Shown here piece by piece: positions 1-7,153 of a stretch of 9,864 bases of DNA (position 1 is the stretch's first letter; the number at the start of each line of letters is the position of its first letter). The DNA is from Sideroxydans sp. (GTDB lineage: Bacteria > Pseudomonadota > Gammaproteobacteria > Burkholderiales > Gallionellaceae). The notes beneath the pieces are model-generated. The model had not been told where the DNA came from. It ran no database searches and saw only the letters and a list, made by a program, of their open reading frames with translations. Both the position numbers and the translations under genes were made by a program. The stretch is taken from the NCBI GenBank assembly GCA_030823965.1, contig JAVBYP010000224.1, positions 1 through 9,864 on the forward strand, in the 5' to 3' direction.

Positions 1-470
1 AGTTTGTCCAAGTTGCTGCGTATCGACTTCATCGTGTCGGCACGACTACGTGCGATGTATTGGTAGTACTGCAGGTCTCGCGCGAGTTGGTTCGCGTCCA
101 CATCGTTCAGCAATAGCTTGAGGTGGTCGCGGTCGCCCCCTTCGAGATATTGGCGATAGAGCAGACGTCCCAACAGCGCTTGTTGTTCGCGCATCTCGCT
201 GCGCAAGGTGCTGGCTCGTTGCTGCAATCCGGCGAGGTCTTTCTTGGCGGCACGTTGTTGTTGTGCCAATTGTTCGAGCGCGCGGTTGCTGTCGCTGATC
301 GCGCGTTCCGATTCGCGCAGGTCGTCAGCGACTTCCGCTTTTGATTCGTTCGCTTTCTCGAAATCCTTTTGCAGAGAAGTGATGCGCTGGCGCAGTTTCT
401 CTAAGTCGTCTTGTTGCGATGCGAAGGCGACAGCCGACGTCAGTAACAACGTCAACAGTGCCAAACGCAT
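1..470 (-). CDS. envC: Murein hydrolase activator EnvC, N-terminal part (cut by window edge)
   Basis: Only the first 156 codons are present; the gene continues beyond base 1. EnvC-type proteins act in the periplasm, where a coiled coil and a degenerate LytM (M23) domain recruit and activate N-acetylmuramyl-L-alanine amidases for daughter-cell separation. The translation begins MRLALLTLLLTSAVAFA, a clean signal peptide with likely cleavage at AFA|S (residue 17). A long Glu/Gln/Arg-rich coiled coil follows at about residues 18-100, then the segment LLYRQYLEGGDRDHLKLLL and a DLQYYQYI stretch typical of the EnvC family. The LytM domain would lie outside the window. The ATG lies 8 bp after the gpmI stop codon, so the two are probably cotranscribed; the ribosome-binding site is weak, which suggests coupling to gpmI. 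The gpmI-envC order matches E. coli and supports the name. A generic M23 peptidase is the alternative, since the catalytic domain cannot be inspected. Confidence 0.86.
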   Translation of the reverse strand, partial: MRLALLTLLLTSAVAFASQQDDLEKLRQRITSLQKDFEKANESKAEVADDLRESERAISDSNRALEQLAQQQRAAKKDLAGLQQRASTLRSEMREQQALLGRLLYRQYLEGGDRDHLKLLLNDVDANQLARDLQYYQYIARSRADTMKSIRSNLDK

Positions 471-478
471 TGCGAAGA

Positions 479-2029
479 TCACAGCAGTTTGATGAGGGAT
501 TTGCCGGTCATTTCGGCGGGTTGTGGTACGCCCATCATCGCCAGCAGAGTGGGGGCGACATCTTGCAGCGCGCCTGCACCTATTTCGGCCATCTCGGCTT
601 TGCGCCCAATGTAGAGGAAAGGCACGAGGTTGAGTGTGTGTGCAGTGTGTGCTTGGTTGGTGGTGCGATCGATCATTTGCTCGGCATTGCCGTGGTCGGC
701 CGTGATGAGTACTTCGCCTCCACTTTCCAACATCGCATCCACTACACGACCGATGCAAGTATCCAACGCTTCGACGGCTTTGACCGCCGCGTCCATGATG
801 CCGCTGTGCCCAACCATATCGCCGTTAGCGTAGTTGCATAGGATGGCTTGATATTGTTTGCTACGGATGGCAGCTTCCAGTTTGTCGGTCACCTCGAATG
901 CGCTCATCTCTGGCTTGAGGTCGTAGGTCGCGACCTTGGGCGAAGGCACCAGAATACGGTCTTCACCAGCATAGGGCTGTTCTTTTCCGCCGTTCATGAA
1001 GTAAGTCACGTGAGCATACTTCTCTGTCTCGGCGATTCGCAGTTGCTTCAAGCCCAAATTTGATAGGTACTCTCCAAAACCGTTGTGGATGGTGTCAGAC
1101 GTGTAGGCGCAGGGGTAATGGAAGTCTTCACCGTAGCTACTCAAGGTCGTGTAGTTCGACAACTTTGGGAAGCGGGCACGGGTGAAGCCAGTGAAATCCG
1201 TATCGGTCAATGCACGACTGATCTCGCGCGCGCGGTCGGCGCGGAAGTTCATGAACACCACGGCATCGCCATCCTGCATCGCGGCAGGTTCGCCGACGAC
1301 GGTGGCTTGCACGAACTCATCGTTCTCGCCACGCGCATAGGCGGCATCTAGGCCAGCTTGTGCGGAAGCAGCGCTGAAAGGGGCAGTGCCAGATGTCAGC
1401 ATGTCGTAGGCGATCTGCACGCGATCCCAACGGTTGTCACGGTCCATCGCGAAGAAGCGTCCGACGATGGTGGCGATGCGGCCTGCACCCAGTTGGGCGC
1501 ATTTGTCTTGCAGCAACTGTAACGATTGCGCCGCACTGCGGGGTGGCGTGTCACGCCCATCGAGGAAGGCGTGGATGAAAACCTTCTTCAATCCTGCGCG
1601 CACCGCCAGTTCTACCATCGCATGGATGTGGGCTTCATGGCTATGAACGCCGCCGGCGGAGAGCAAGCCCAAGATGTGCAGCGCTTTGCCGCCTTGTTTC
1701 GCGCTCTCTACGGCTTGCACCAGTGCAGGGTTGCTGTAGAAGGTCCCGTCCTCGATGCCGAAGTCCACCTTGGAGAGGTCTTGATAGACGACGCGACCTG
1801 CGCCGATGTTCAGATGCCCGACCTCGGAATTGCCCATCTGCCCTTTGGGCAGACCGACGTGCAGTTCGGAGGTGTGGATGAGTGTGTGCGGGTAAGCGCT
1901 CCACAACTTGTCCCAGTTGGGTTTGCGCGCAGAGGCGACCGCGTTGAAATCGTTATCTTCGCGATAGCCGAAGCCATCCAAGATAAGTAGAAGGACAGGC
2001 TTGATTGTCGGAGTAGAAAGGTTGGTCAT
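479..2029 (-). CDS. gpmI: 2,3-bisphosphoglycerate-independent phosphoglycerate mutase
   Basis: This cytoplasmic enzyme interconverts 3- and 2-phosphoglycerate in glycolysis and gluconeogenesis, using two Mn2+ ions and a phosphoserine intermediate. The 516-residue length is normal for the family. Visible landmarks in order: LILDGFG with metal ligand Asp18; MGNSEVGH with catalytic Ser68; [14 protein letters not shown] (about 153-166) and [14 protein letters not shown] (190-203) in the substrate-binding phosphotransferase insert; NFRADRARE (261-269); NGDMVGHSG with Asp404 and His408; [10 protein letters not shown] with Asp445 and His446; and TAHT with His464 near the C-terminus. All expected catalytic and metal ligands are present, so it should be active. 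The ATG start is preceded by a purine-rich GAGAAAAAG but no strong Shine-Dalgarno sequence. It leads a minus-strand unit with envC and diverges from the ArsR regulator gene across 115 bp. Confidence 0.97.
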   Translation of the reverse strand: MTNLSTPTIKPVLLLILDGFGYREDNDFNAVASARKPNWDKLWSAYPHTLIHTSELHVGLPKGQMGNSEVGHLNIGAGRVVYQDLSKVDFGIEDGTFYSNPALVQAVESAKQGGKALHILGLLSAGGVHSHEAHIHAMVELAVRAGLKKVFIHAFLDGRDTPPRSAAQSLQLLQDKCAQLGAGRIATIVGRFFAMDRDNRWDRVQIAYDMLTSGTAPFSAASAQAGLDAAYARGENDEFVQATVVGEPAAMQDGDAVVFMNFRADRAREISRALTDTDFTGFTRARFPKLSNYTTLSSYGEDFHYPCAYTSDTIHNGFGEYLSNLGLKQLRIAETEKYAHVTYFMNGGKEQPYAGEDRILVPSPKVATYDLKPEMSAFEVTDKLEAAIRSKQYQAILCNYANGDMVGHSGIMDAAVKAVEALDTCIGRVVDAMLESGGEVLITADHGNAEQMIDRTTNQAHTAHTLNLVPFLYIGRKAEMAEIGAGALQDVAPTLLAMMGVPQPAEMTGKSLIKLL

Positions 2030-2080
2030 GCTGGCTTTTTCTCTAGTAAGCTATCAAAATAAGGATTCACTAATTCACTT

Positions 2081-2097
2081 GGCTATAGATTTTAGCC
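2081..2097. promoter_or_regulatory. Palindrome in the gpmI/arsR divergent intergenic region
   Basis: The arms GGCTA and TAGCC are perfect inverted repeats around a 7-bp AT-rich centre, in the 115 bp between two divergent genes. The centre contains -10-like hexamers on both strands: TATAGA at 2084-2089 on plus, and TAAAAT across 2094-2089 on minus. I found no convincing -35 for either at normal spacing. Just upstream is a short tandem direct repeat, ATTCACT at 2065-2071 and again at 2073-2079. The position fits an operator for autoregulation of the ArsR gene, but the arms differ from the better palindrome at 2527-2546, so shared recognition is not shown. Confidence 0.35.
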
Positions 2098-2144
2098 GAT
2101 TTCACCAACCGACATTAGAGCGGAAAGACATTCAGGGGGTTCAC

Positions 2145-2447
2145 ATGGCTAAAAAGCTGATCGACAAAGAAGAGCACATCATCCTTGCAGCGGAATCCAT
2201 GAAGGCCATGGCACATCCTTTGCGCTTGAAGATCCTATGTGTGTTGGCGGCAGGGGAATTAAGTGTGCAAGACATCGTCGATCAAGTCGGCACCACCCAG
2301 AGCAACATCTCACAGCATCTTGCCATCCTGCGAGACAAAGGCGTACTGGTCACTACCAAAGACGCCAATCGTGTCTTTTACCGCATCAACGACCCCCGCA
2401 CGGTGAAACTGGTGGGCATGATGCGGGATGTATTCTGTGCGGTATAA
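2145..2447 (+). CDS. ArsR-family repressor with a BigR/SqrR-like cysteine pair (putative persulfide sensor)
   Basis: The 100-residue protein is a single winged helix-turn-helix domain. The ArsR signature is HPLRLKILCVLAAGELSV (24-41), then recognition helix TQSNISQHLAILRDKG (51-66) and wing TKDANRVFYRI (71-81). It lacks the ELCVCDL metal-binding box of ArsR/SmtB metal sensors. Its only cysteines are Cys32 in helix 2 and Cys98 near the C-terminus, 66 residues apart. From memory, BigR (Cys42/Cys108) and SqrR (Cys41/Cys107) have the same spacing and close on reactive sulfur species, releasing DNA; E. coli YgaV has a similar 'ILC...YC' layout. I start at ATG 2145 because AGGGGG at 2134-2139 is well placed and the homologous domain begins there. 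An in-frame upstream extension to 2001 would overlap gpmI and carries no family sequence. The likely target is the adjacent efflux operon, whose promoter is overlain by an inverted repeat. Confidence 0.9.
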   Translation: MAKKLIDKEEHIILAAESMKAMAHPLRLKILCVLAAGELSVQDIVDQVGTTQSNISQHLAILRDKGVLVTTKDANRVFYRINDPRTVKLVGMMRDVFCAV

Positions 2448-2484
2448 CACTACATTCTTCTAAATCAATCGGTTAGACTTGAGT

Positions 2485-2499
2485 GGCGCATCTTGCGCC
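2485..2499 (+). repeat. Short perfect hairpin GGCGCA-TCT-TGCGCC downstream of arsR
   Basis: A 6-bp perfect stem with a 3-base loop begins 37 bp after the ArsR stop codon and about 20 bp before the -35 of the efflux promoter. It has no following T-run, so it is not a canonical intrinsic terminator; it may be a weak terminator, an mRNA 3' end or chance. A looser GCCA/TGGC repeat follows at about 2505-2517. Confidence 0.35.
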
Positions 2500-2517
2500 C
2501 AATCGCCATATCGTGGC

Positions 2518-2546
2518 TTGCGCACAATATTAGAAATCGCTAATAT
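2518..2546 (+). promoter_or_regulatory. Sigma70-type promoter of the RND efflux operon
   Basis: The -35 is TTGCGC (2518-2523), the spacer is exactly 17 bp, and the -10 is TAATAT (2541-2546). Transcription would start near 2553, about 20 bases before the adaptor ATG at 2575. That leaves room for the GGGTGG ribosome-binding site but none for the upstream in-frame ATG at 2545, which sits inside the -10. The promoter therefore also decides the adaptor start. Confidence 0.65.
2527..2546. promoter_or_regulatory. Candidate ArsR-family operator over the -10 element
   Basis: A perfect 7+7 bp inverted repeat, ATATTAG (2527-2533) and CTAATAT (2540-2546), is separated by 6 bp. It is AT-rich, 20 bp overall, and covers the 3' half of the promoter spacer plus the entire -10. 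This is where a dimeric ArsR-family repressor would block RNA polymerase, and the regulator gene lies immediately upstream. Size and placement match the general architecture described for BigR-type operators. Binding by this regulator is inferred. Confidence 0.6.
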
Positions 2547-2574
2547 GCGCGCTCTTTATTTTTGCGGGTGGACT

Positions 2575-3594
2575 ATGAGACAGAAAATCGGATTGTTGGT
2601 GGGGCTTTCATTGATGACGGCTGTGCATGCTGCTGAACCGATACAGGCAGTGGTCGCCCAAGAGCGCGAAGTCGCGCAGACCTATAGCGTGGATGGCGTG
2701 GTCGAGGCGACAAATCAGGCGACAGTGTCGGCGCAGATCTCTGGCCGCGTGAAAGCGGTGATGTTCGATGTGGGTGACCGCGTGAGCAAAGGGCAGGTCA
2801 TCTTGCGCATCGACGAGAGCGAAGCGAATCAAGCGCTCGCGGGAAGTAACGCTCAAGTCGCGCAATCAGAAGCCGCGTTGAGCAACGCCAAATTGAACTA
2901 CGAGCGTTCAAAACAACTGTTCGAACAGAAGTTCATCAGCCAAGCAGCGTTGGACAAAGCTAAAGCCGATTACGACATGGCTGTAGCACAAGCACGCGCC
3001 AGTGCAGCCGGTGCGCAACAGTCCGCTCTGGCTAAGAGCTACACCTCGGTCGTAGCACCTTATGCAGGCGTGGTATCCGCGCGTATGGTGGAGATGGGCG
3101 AGATGGTCACCGTGGGCAAGCCGCTGATGACAGGTTTCGATCCTTCCGCGTTGCGCATCATAGCCAATGTGCCGCAATACAAGTTGGCTGAGATAGGTTC
3201 TCATCCGTCGGCGAGTGTCGAAGTGCCAGAACTACATCGCTGGTTGAAAGTCGCCAACATCACGGTGCAACCGTCCGCTGACCCACGCACGCACAGCACA
3301 CAAGTGCGTGTGAATCTGCCTGCGAATCAAAAAGGCATCTACCCGGGCATGTTCGTGCGCACGCATTTTGTCGTGGGTAAGGAAAAGAAACTATTGATCC
3401 CTGCTGCTGCGGTGGTGCGTCGTAGCGAAGTGGTGGCTGTGTATGTCATCGACGACAAGGAGCAACCGCGCTTGCGCCAGATCCGTTTGGGTGAAACGAC
3501 CGAGCAGGGCGAGGTCGAAGTGTTGGCAGGATTGACTGCGGGTGAGCGCGTCGCGACCGATCCAGTCAAAGCGGGCATGGCGGTGAAGAAATGA
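2575..3594 (+). CDS. RND efflux periplasmic adaptor subunit (membrane fusion protein, HlyD/AcrA family)
   Basis: The adaptor bridges the inner-membrane RND pump and an outer-membrane channel in the periplasm. It has 339 residues. A signal peptide (MRQKIGLLVGLSLMTAVHA, cleavage near residue 19) has no lipobox cysteine, so it is probably a soluble exported protein rather than a lipoprotein. Visible parts in order: first lipoyl half-motif TVSAQISGRVKAVMFDVGD (50-68); alpha-helical hairpin rich in Ala/Gln/Lys (about 84-150); second lipoyl half with SVVAPYAGVVSARMVEMGEMV (158-178); beta-barrel region with YPGMFVRTHFVVGKEKKLLIPAAAVV (256-281); and a short membrane-proximal tail. The hairpin is short, as in small adaptors. 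The ATG at 2575 is preferred over an in-frame TTG at 2479 and the ATG at 2545 because of the signal peptide and promoter position. It overlaps the permease start by ATGA. Substrate cannot be read from the sequence. Confidence 0.93.
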   Translation: MRQKIGLLVGLSLMTAVHAAEPIQAVVAQEREVAQTYSVDGVVEATNQATVSAQISGRVKAVMFDVGDRVSKGQVILRIDESEANQALAGSNAQVAQSEAALSNAKLNYERSKQLFEQKFISQAALDKAKADYDMAVAQARASAAGAQQSALAKSYTSVVAPYAGVVSARMVEMGEMVTVGKPLMTGFDPSALRIIANVPQYKLAEIGSHPSASVEVPELHRWLKVANITVQPSADPRTHSTQVRVNLPANQKGIYPGMFVRTHFVVGKEKKLLIPAAAVVRRSEVVAVYVIDDKEQPRLRQIRLGETTEQGEVEVLAGLTAGERVATDPVKAGMAVKK

Positions 3595-6500
3595 TGGGCA
3601 TCTCAGGGCGTATCGCCCGCATCTTCTTACATTCGCAGATGACGCCGTTGCTGGCGTTGGTGGCGATGTTGCTGGGCATCTTCGCCGTGGTGGTTACACC
3701 GCGCGAGGAAGAGCCGCAGATCAACGTTACCATGGCGAACGTGATGATCCCTTACCCTGGCGCGTCCTCACAGGATGTCGCACGCACGGTATCTACGCCG
3801 GCAGAGCAGGTGTTGTCGCAAATCGCAGGTGTGGATCATGTGTACTCCGTGTCGCAACACGGGATGTCAGTCATCACCGTGCAATTCAAGGTGGGCGAGG
3901 AGCACGTATCGTCGTTGGTGAAACTCTACGATGTCATCAATTCACATTCCGATTGGTTGCCGCCTACCTTGGGTGTGATGCAACCCATCATCAAGGCGCA
4001 CGGTATCGACGATGTGCCTATCTTGGCGTTGACCTTGTGGCGTGAACAATCTGCGGGTGGCGGCTTAGCGCTGACACAAGTGGCTCATGCCATGGAGTCC
4101 GAATTGAAGCGGGTGAAAGGGACGCGCGAAGTGGCGACCTTGGGGGGGAGCCAACGCGCAGTGCGTATCCTGCTCAATCCAGAGGCGCTGAACGCTTATC
4201 AACTGTCTTTGCAGGAAGTGCGCGCTGCGTTGCAAGCAGCGAACGTGTCGCAAAGCGCGGGCACCTTGGTGCAAAACAATCGCGAAGTCCTAGTACAGAC
4301 CAACAACTTCCTGAGTAATGCGGTCGAAGTCCGTCATCTGGTCATCGGCACCTTCGAAGGCAAGCCGGTGTTCTTGCACGATGTGGCGCAGGTGCGCGAC
4401 GAGGCAGAAGTGCCCAGCAATTACGTGTGGATGGGGACAGGTGCGGCCGCTGCTGACAAGGCCATCCAAGAGCAGGGTGAGTTCACTGCGGTCACGGTGA
4501 GTGTCACTAAGAAGCCGGGCGAGAATGCGGTCGATGTCGCTGAGAAGTTATTGCAGCGCGTGGAAGAGTTGAAGGGAAGCGTCATTCCAGATGACGTCAA
4601 GGTCACGGTCACCCGCAACTACGGTGAGACCGCCAATGACAAGGCGATGAAACTCATCACCAAGCTATTCTTCGCGACTTTCGCGGTCGTCGCTTTGGTG
4701 TGGTTCGCACTGGGTAGGCGCGAGGCGGTCATCGTCGGTATCGCCGTGTTGTTGACCTTGGCGCTGACGCTGTTCGCCTCATGGGCGTATGGCTTCACGC
4801 TCAATCGTGTGTCGCTGTTCGCCCTCATCTTCTCTATCGGTATCTTGGTGGACGATGCCATCGTGGTGGTGGAGAACATCCATCGCCGCCGTGAACTAGC
4901 CCAGCATCAGCCGCTTTCAGAGATCATTCCTGAAGCGGTAGACGAAGTGGGTAGCCCGACCATCTTGGCGACGTTCACTGTCATCGCGGCACTCTTGCCG
5001 ATGGCCTTCGTGAGCGGATTGATGGGGCCGTACATGAGCCCTATTCCTATCAACGCCAGCATGGGCATGTTGATCTCACTCGCTATCGCCTTCGTCGTCA
5101 CGCCTTGGTTGGCGCACAAACTTTCTGATGCGCATCATGCGGTGGTGAAAGACGAGCGCGACACCAAGATCGCACACTTCTTCCGCAATCTGCTCACGCC
5201 CTTCTTGAATGGCGTGCATGGCATACCTGCGCGCCGCAAGTTGTGGCTGGCCATCTTGGCGGCGTTGCTGATCGCTGTTTCCCTCACGCTGGTGAAACTG
5301 GTCGTGCTGAAGATGTTGCCGTTCGACAACAAGTCTGAGTTCCAAGTGGTGGTGGATATGCCAAGTGGTACGGCGTTGGAACAGACGGCGGGCGTGATGC
5401 GCGAGATGGGGGAATATCTGGCGACCGTGCCGGAAGTGACCGACTATCAAGCGTATGCGGGCACAGCTTCACCGATCAACTTCAATGGTCTGGTGCGTCA
5501 GTACTATCTGCGTAATGCGCCAGAGCAGGGTGACATCCAAGTCAACTTGCAAGACAAACATCTGCGTGATCGTAGCAGCCATGAGATCGCCACCTCGGTG
5601 CGTGAACCTATCGAGGCGATCGCCAAGAAATGGAACGCCAAGGTGAAAGTGGTAGAAGTGCCGCCCGGACCACCGGTGATGTCACCTATCGTGGCTGAGA
5701 TATACGGCCCTGACTACCAAGGTGCACGCGAAGTGGCGGGCAAGGTGCGCGAGCAATTCGTCAAGACAGCCGATATCGTCGGCGTCGACGATACAGTGAC
5801 GGAGGCTGCGCCTAAGTTGATGTTGCGCGTGATGCAGAGTAAGGCGGCTATCTTGGGAGTTTCGACACGCGACATCGCTGATACCATCCAAGTCGCATTG
5901 GCGGGGCAGGATGTGACCACTCTGCATGAAGAGGATTCCAAGTACGCGCCGCCATTGCGCATGGCATTGCCTGCGGAGAAACGTAGTCGTATCGATGACG
6001 TGCTGAAACTCAAAGTGCGTGCCAAGGACGGTGTGCTGGTGTCTTTGTCCGAGTTGGTGCAAGTGGTGCAGATGCAGCGCGACTACCCTATCTATCACAA
6101 GGATCTGTTGCCCGTGGTGTTCGTGACGGGCGACATGGCGGGGGACTTAGATAGTCCTTTGTATGGCATGTTCGACATCAACAGCAAGACCGGCGACATG
6201 GCGTTGACGCAAGGCGGTCAGTTGCAATCGTGGTTCTTCCATCAACCATCCGACCCCTATAAGAGCTATGCCTTGAAGTGGGATGGTGAATGGCAGGTCA
6301 CATTCGAGACGTTCCGCGACATGGGCATCGCCTACGGCGTGGGATTGATCCTGATCTATCTGTTGGTGGTGGCGCAGTTCAAGAGTTATACCGTGCCGCT
6401 CATCATCATGGCACCTATCCCGCTCACAATCATCGGTGTGATGCCGGGACATGCCATTTTTGGTTCGCAATTCACCGCGACCTCGATGATCGGCATGATT

Positions 6501-6794
6501 GCCCTGGCGGGTATCATCGTGCGCAACTCCATCTTGTTGGTGGATTTCATCAACTTGCAGTTGCGTGATGGAGTCGATCCGCAACATGCAGTGATCGCTG
6601 CCGCCAGTGCGCGAGCCAAACCCATCATCCTGACGGGATTGGCTGCGATGTTGGGCGCATTGTTCATCCTGGATGACCCGATCTTCAATGGTCTGGCGCT
6701 GTCGTTGATCTTCGGTATCTTGGTGTCCACCATGCTGACATTGGTCGTCATCCCTGTGTTGTATTACGCATCACTGTATAAGAAGTACCCATAA
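3591..6794 (+). CDS. RND-family efflux permease (AcrB/MexF-like inner-membrane pump)
   Basis: This proton-driven pump has 1067 residues, normal for the family, with the expected two-fold repeat. TM1 lies near residues 17-36, followed by [20 protein letters not shown] and the first periplasmic loop with PN/PC porter elements. The TM2-TM6 block spans about 355-505. TM4 carries [18 protein letters not shown] with proton-relay aspartates Asp421 and Asp422. The second half begins near 551, with a loop including [19 protein letters not shown] (691-709) and the TM8-TM12 block at about 911-1062. TM10 reads [13 protein letters not shown], with Arg978 where AcrB has the relay lysine. A Gly/Asp/Ser-rich segment at about 847-900 before TM8 looks like an insertion relative to AcrB. 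The ATGA overlap with the adaptor stop indicates translational coupling; ATG 3594 is an equally possible start. No outer-membrane channel gene follows, so a TolC-like partner must be elsewhere. It resembles multidrug or organic-substrate pumps more than CusA-type metal pumps, but the substrate is unknown. Confidence 0.95.
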   Translation: MMGISGRIARIFLHSQMTPLLALVAMLLGIFAVVVTPREEEPQINVTMANVMIPYPGASSQDVARTVSTPAEQVLSQIAGVDHVYSVSQHGMSVITVQFKVGEEHVSSLVKLYDVINSHSDWLPPTLGVMQPIIKAHGIDDVPILALTLWREQSAGGGLALTQVAHAMESELKRVKGTREVATLGGSQRAVRILLNPEALNAYQLSLQEVRAALQAANVSQSAGTLVQNNREVLVQTNNFLSNAVEVRHLVIGTFEGKPVFLHDVAQVRDEAEVPSNYVWMGTGAAAADKAIQEQGEFTAVTVSVTKKPGENAVDVAEKLLQRVEELKGSVIPDDVKVTVTRNYGETANDKAMKLITKLFFATFAVVALVWFALGRREAVIVGIAVLLTLALTLFASWAYGFTLNRVSLFALIFSIGILVDDAIVVVENIHRRRELAQHQPLSEIIPEAVDEVGSPTILATFTVIAALLPMAFVSGLMGPYMSPIPINASMGMLISLAIAFVVTPWLAHKLSDAHHAVVKDERDTKIAHFFRNLLTPFLNGVHGIPARRKLWLAILAALLIAVSLTLVKLVVLKMLPFDNKSEFQVVVDMPSGTALEQTAGVMREMGEYLATVPEVTDYQAYAGTASPINFNGLVRQYYLRNAPEQGDIQVNLQDKHLRDRSSHEIATSVREPIEAIAKKWNAKVKVVEVPPGPPVMSPIVAEIYGPDYQGAREVAGKVREQFVKTADIVGVDDTVTEAAPKLMLRVMQSKAAILGVSTRDIADTIQVALAGQDVTTLHEEDSKYAPPLRMALPAEKRSRIDDVLKLKVRAKDGVLVSLSELVQVVQMQRDYPIYHKDLLPVVFVTGDMAGDLDSPLYGMFDINSKTGDMALTQGGQLQSWFFHQPSDPYKSYALKWDGEWQVTFETFRDMGIAYGVGLILIYLLVVAQFKSYTVPLIIMAPIPLTIIGVMPGHAIFGSQFTATSMIGMIALAGIIVRNSILLVDFINLQLRDGVDPQHAVIAAASARAKPIILTGLAAMLGALFILDDPIFNGLALSLIFGILVSTMLTLVVIPVLYYASLYKKYP

Positions 6795-6799
6795 ACGAT

Positions 6800-6843
6800 A
6801 AGCCCTTATCCCCTTTCGAGGGGTTAAGGGCTTGTTTCATTTT
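6800..6843 (+). terminator. Intrinsic terminator after the RND permease
   Basis: Six bases after the permease stop codon there is a long stem-loop. AAGCCCTTA (6800-6808) pairs with TAAGGGCTT (6825-6833), there is one T-T mismatch, then CCCCT pairs with AGGGG around a TTCG tetraloop (6815-6818). GTTTCATTTT follows, a moderately T-rich tail. This should end the adaptor-permease transcript and separates it from the DUF2892 gene. The stem could also work from the minus strand, but no gene arrives from that side. Confidence 0.88.
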
Positions 6844-6879
6844 CGAGTAGAATTCGCAACCTTCTGCCCTCTCCTCAAT

Positions 6880-6901
6880 CCTCTCCCGCAAGCGGGCGAG
6901 G
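6880..6901. repeat. Intergenic palindromic repeat, CCTCTCCCGC-AA-GCGGGCGAGG
   Basis: Two 10-bp arms form an inverted repeat with one mismatch around a 2-bp centre, flanked on the left by a CCCTCTCCTCAAT tract (from 6868). It resembles the widespread proteobacterial intergenic repeat built on CCTCTCCCGCAAGCGGGAGAGG, here slightly degenerate. The 149-bp gap 6795-6943 holds only the terminator, this repeat, and the ribosome-binding site of the next gene; I see no convincing promoter in it. Confidence 0.55.
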
Positions 6902-6943
6902 AGGCAAACGAGAAAGGCGGAAACACTAAATGGAGTTTAAATT

Positions 6944-7153
6944 ATGAACGCAGAACGCATCGTCCGCATCGTCGCCGGTTTTTTCGTTTTACTGTCTTTG
7001 GCATTGGGCGCAGAAGCCAGCCCTATCTTTGTCAGTAGCTATTTCTTGTTCTTCACCGCATTCGTCGGTTTGAACCTGTTCCAGAGCGGCTTCACACAAG
7101 TGTGTCCATTGAACAGTATCCTCGCGCGCTTCGGAGTCAAAGGCAGTTGCTAA
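6944..7153 (+). CDS. Small DUF2892 (YgaP-like transmembrane domain) membrane protein
   Basis: This 69-residue protein matches the DUF2892 pattern: N-terminal MNAERIVRIVAGFFVLLSLALG, then a second hydrophobic stretch SSYFLFFTAFVGLNLFQSGF, then the conserved end TQVCPLNSILARFGVKGSC. It has two predicted membrane helices (about 6-22 and 31-48) and cysteines at 54 and 69; Cys54, in the CPL motif, is the conserved one. The biochemical role of the family is not known to me. The same domain is the membrane part of E. coli YgaP, where it is fused to a rhodanese. TGGAG at 6931-6935, 8 bases before the ATG, sets the start. It sits after a terminator, so it probably heads its own transcript with the downstream membrane protein, whose start overlaps its stop codon. 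Confidence 0.88.
   Translation: MNAERIVRIVAGFFVLLSLALGAEASPIFVSSYFLFFTAFVGLNLFQSGFTQVCPLNSILARFGVKGSC

Noticed and set aside
1526..1990. 154-codon plus-strand open frame opposite gpmI
   Set aside because: It is an antisense shadow of a fully conserved gpmI, with low-complexity unfamiliar translation and no ribosome-binding site.
2001..2144. N-terminal extension of the ArsR protein by 48 residues from an ATG at 2001
   Set aside because: It overlaps the 5' end of gpmI, has no family similarity, and the ATG at 2145 has a good ribosome-binding site at the expected domain start.
2145..2447. Arsenic- or metal-sensing ArsR/SmtB function for the regulator
   Set aside because: The ELCVCDL metal-binding motif is absent and the only two cysteines sit at BigR/SqrR-like positions.
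2479..2574. Longer adaptor starting at TTG 2479 or ATG 2545
   Set aside because: These starts lie upstream of or inside the -10 element and would bury the signal peptide that begins at 2575.
5076..5450. 124-codon minus-strand open frame inside the RND permease
   Set aside because: It is His/Arg-rich translation typical of antisense to a GC-rich membrane-protein gene, with no recognisable domain; the same applies to 5682-6098 and 6147-6587.
3591..6794. CusA/CzcA-type heavy-metal RND permease
   Set aside because: I do not see the methionine clusters or the heavy-metal TM4 signature; the TM4 motif [15 protein letters not shown] and loop sequence fit the hydrophobe/multidrug side better, though the substrate remains open.
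6824..6853. Promoter with TAGAAT (6848-6853) as -10 for the DUF2892 gene
   Set aside because: The only -35 at acceptable spacing is TTAAGG inside the terminator stem, a poor match.
6832..7038. 68-codon open frame spanning the terminator tail and the DUF2892 start
   Set aside because: It runs through the palindromic repeat and the DUF2892 gene in another frame and has no family features.
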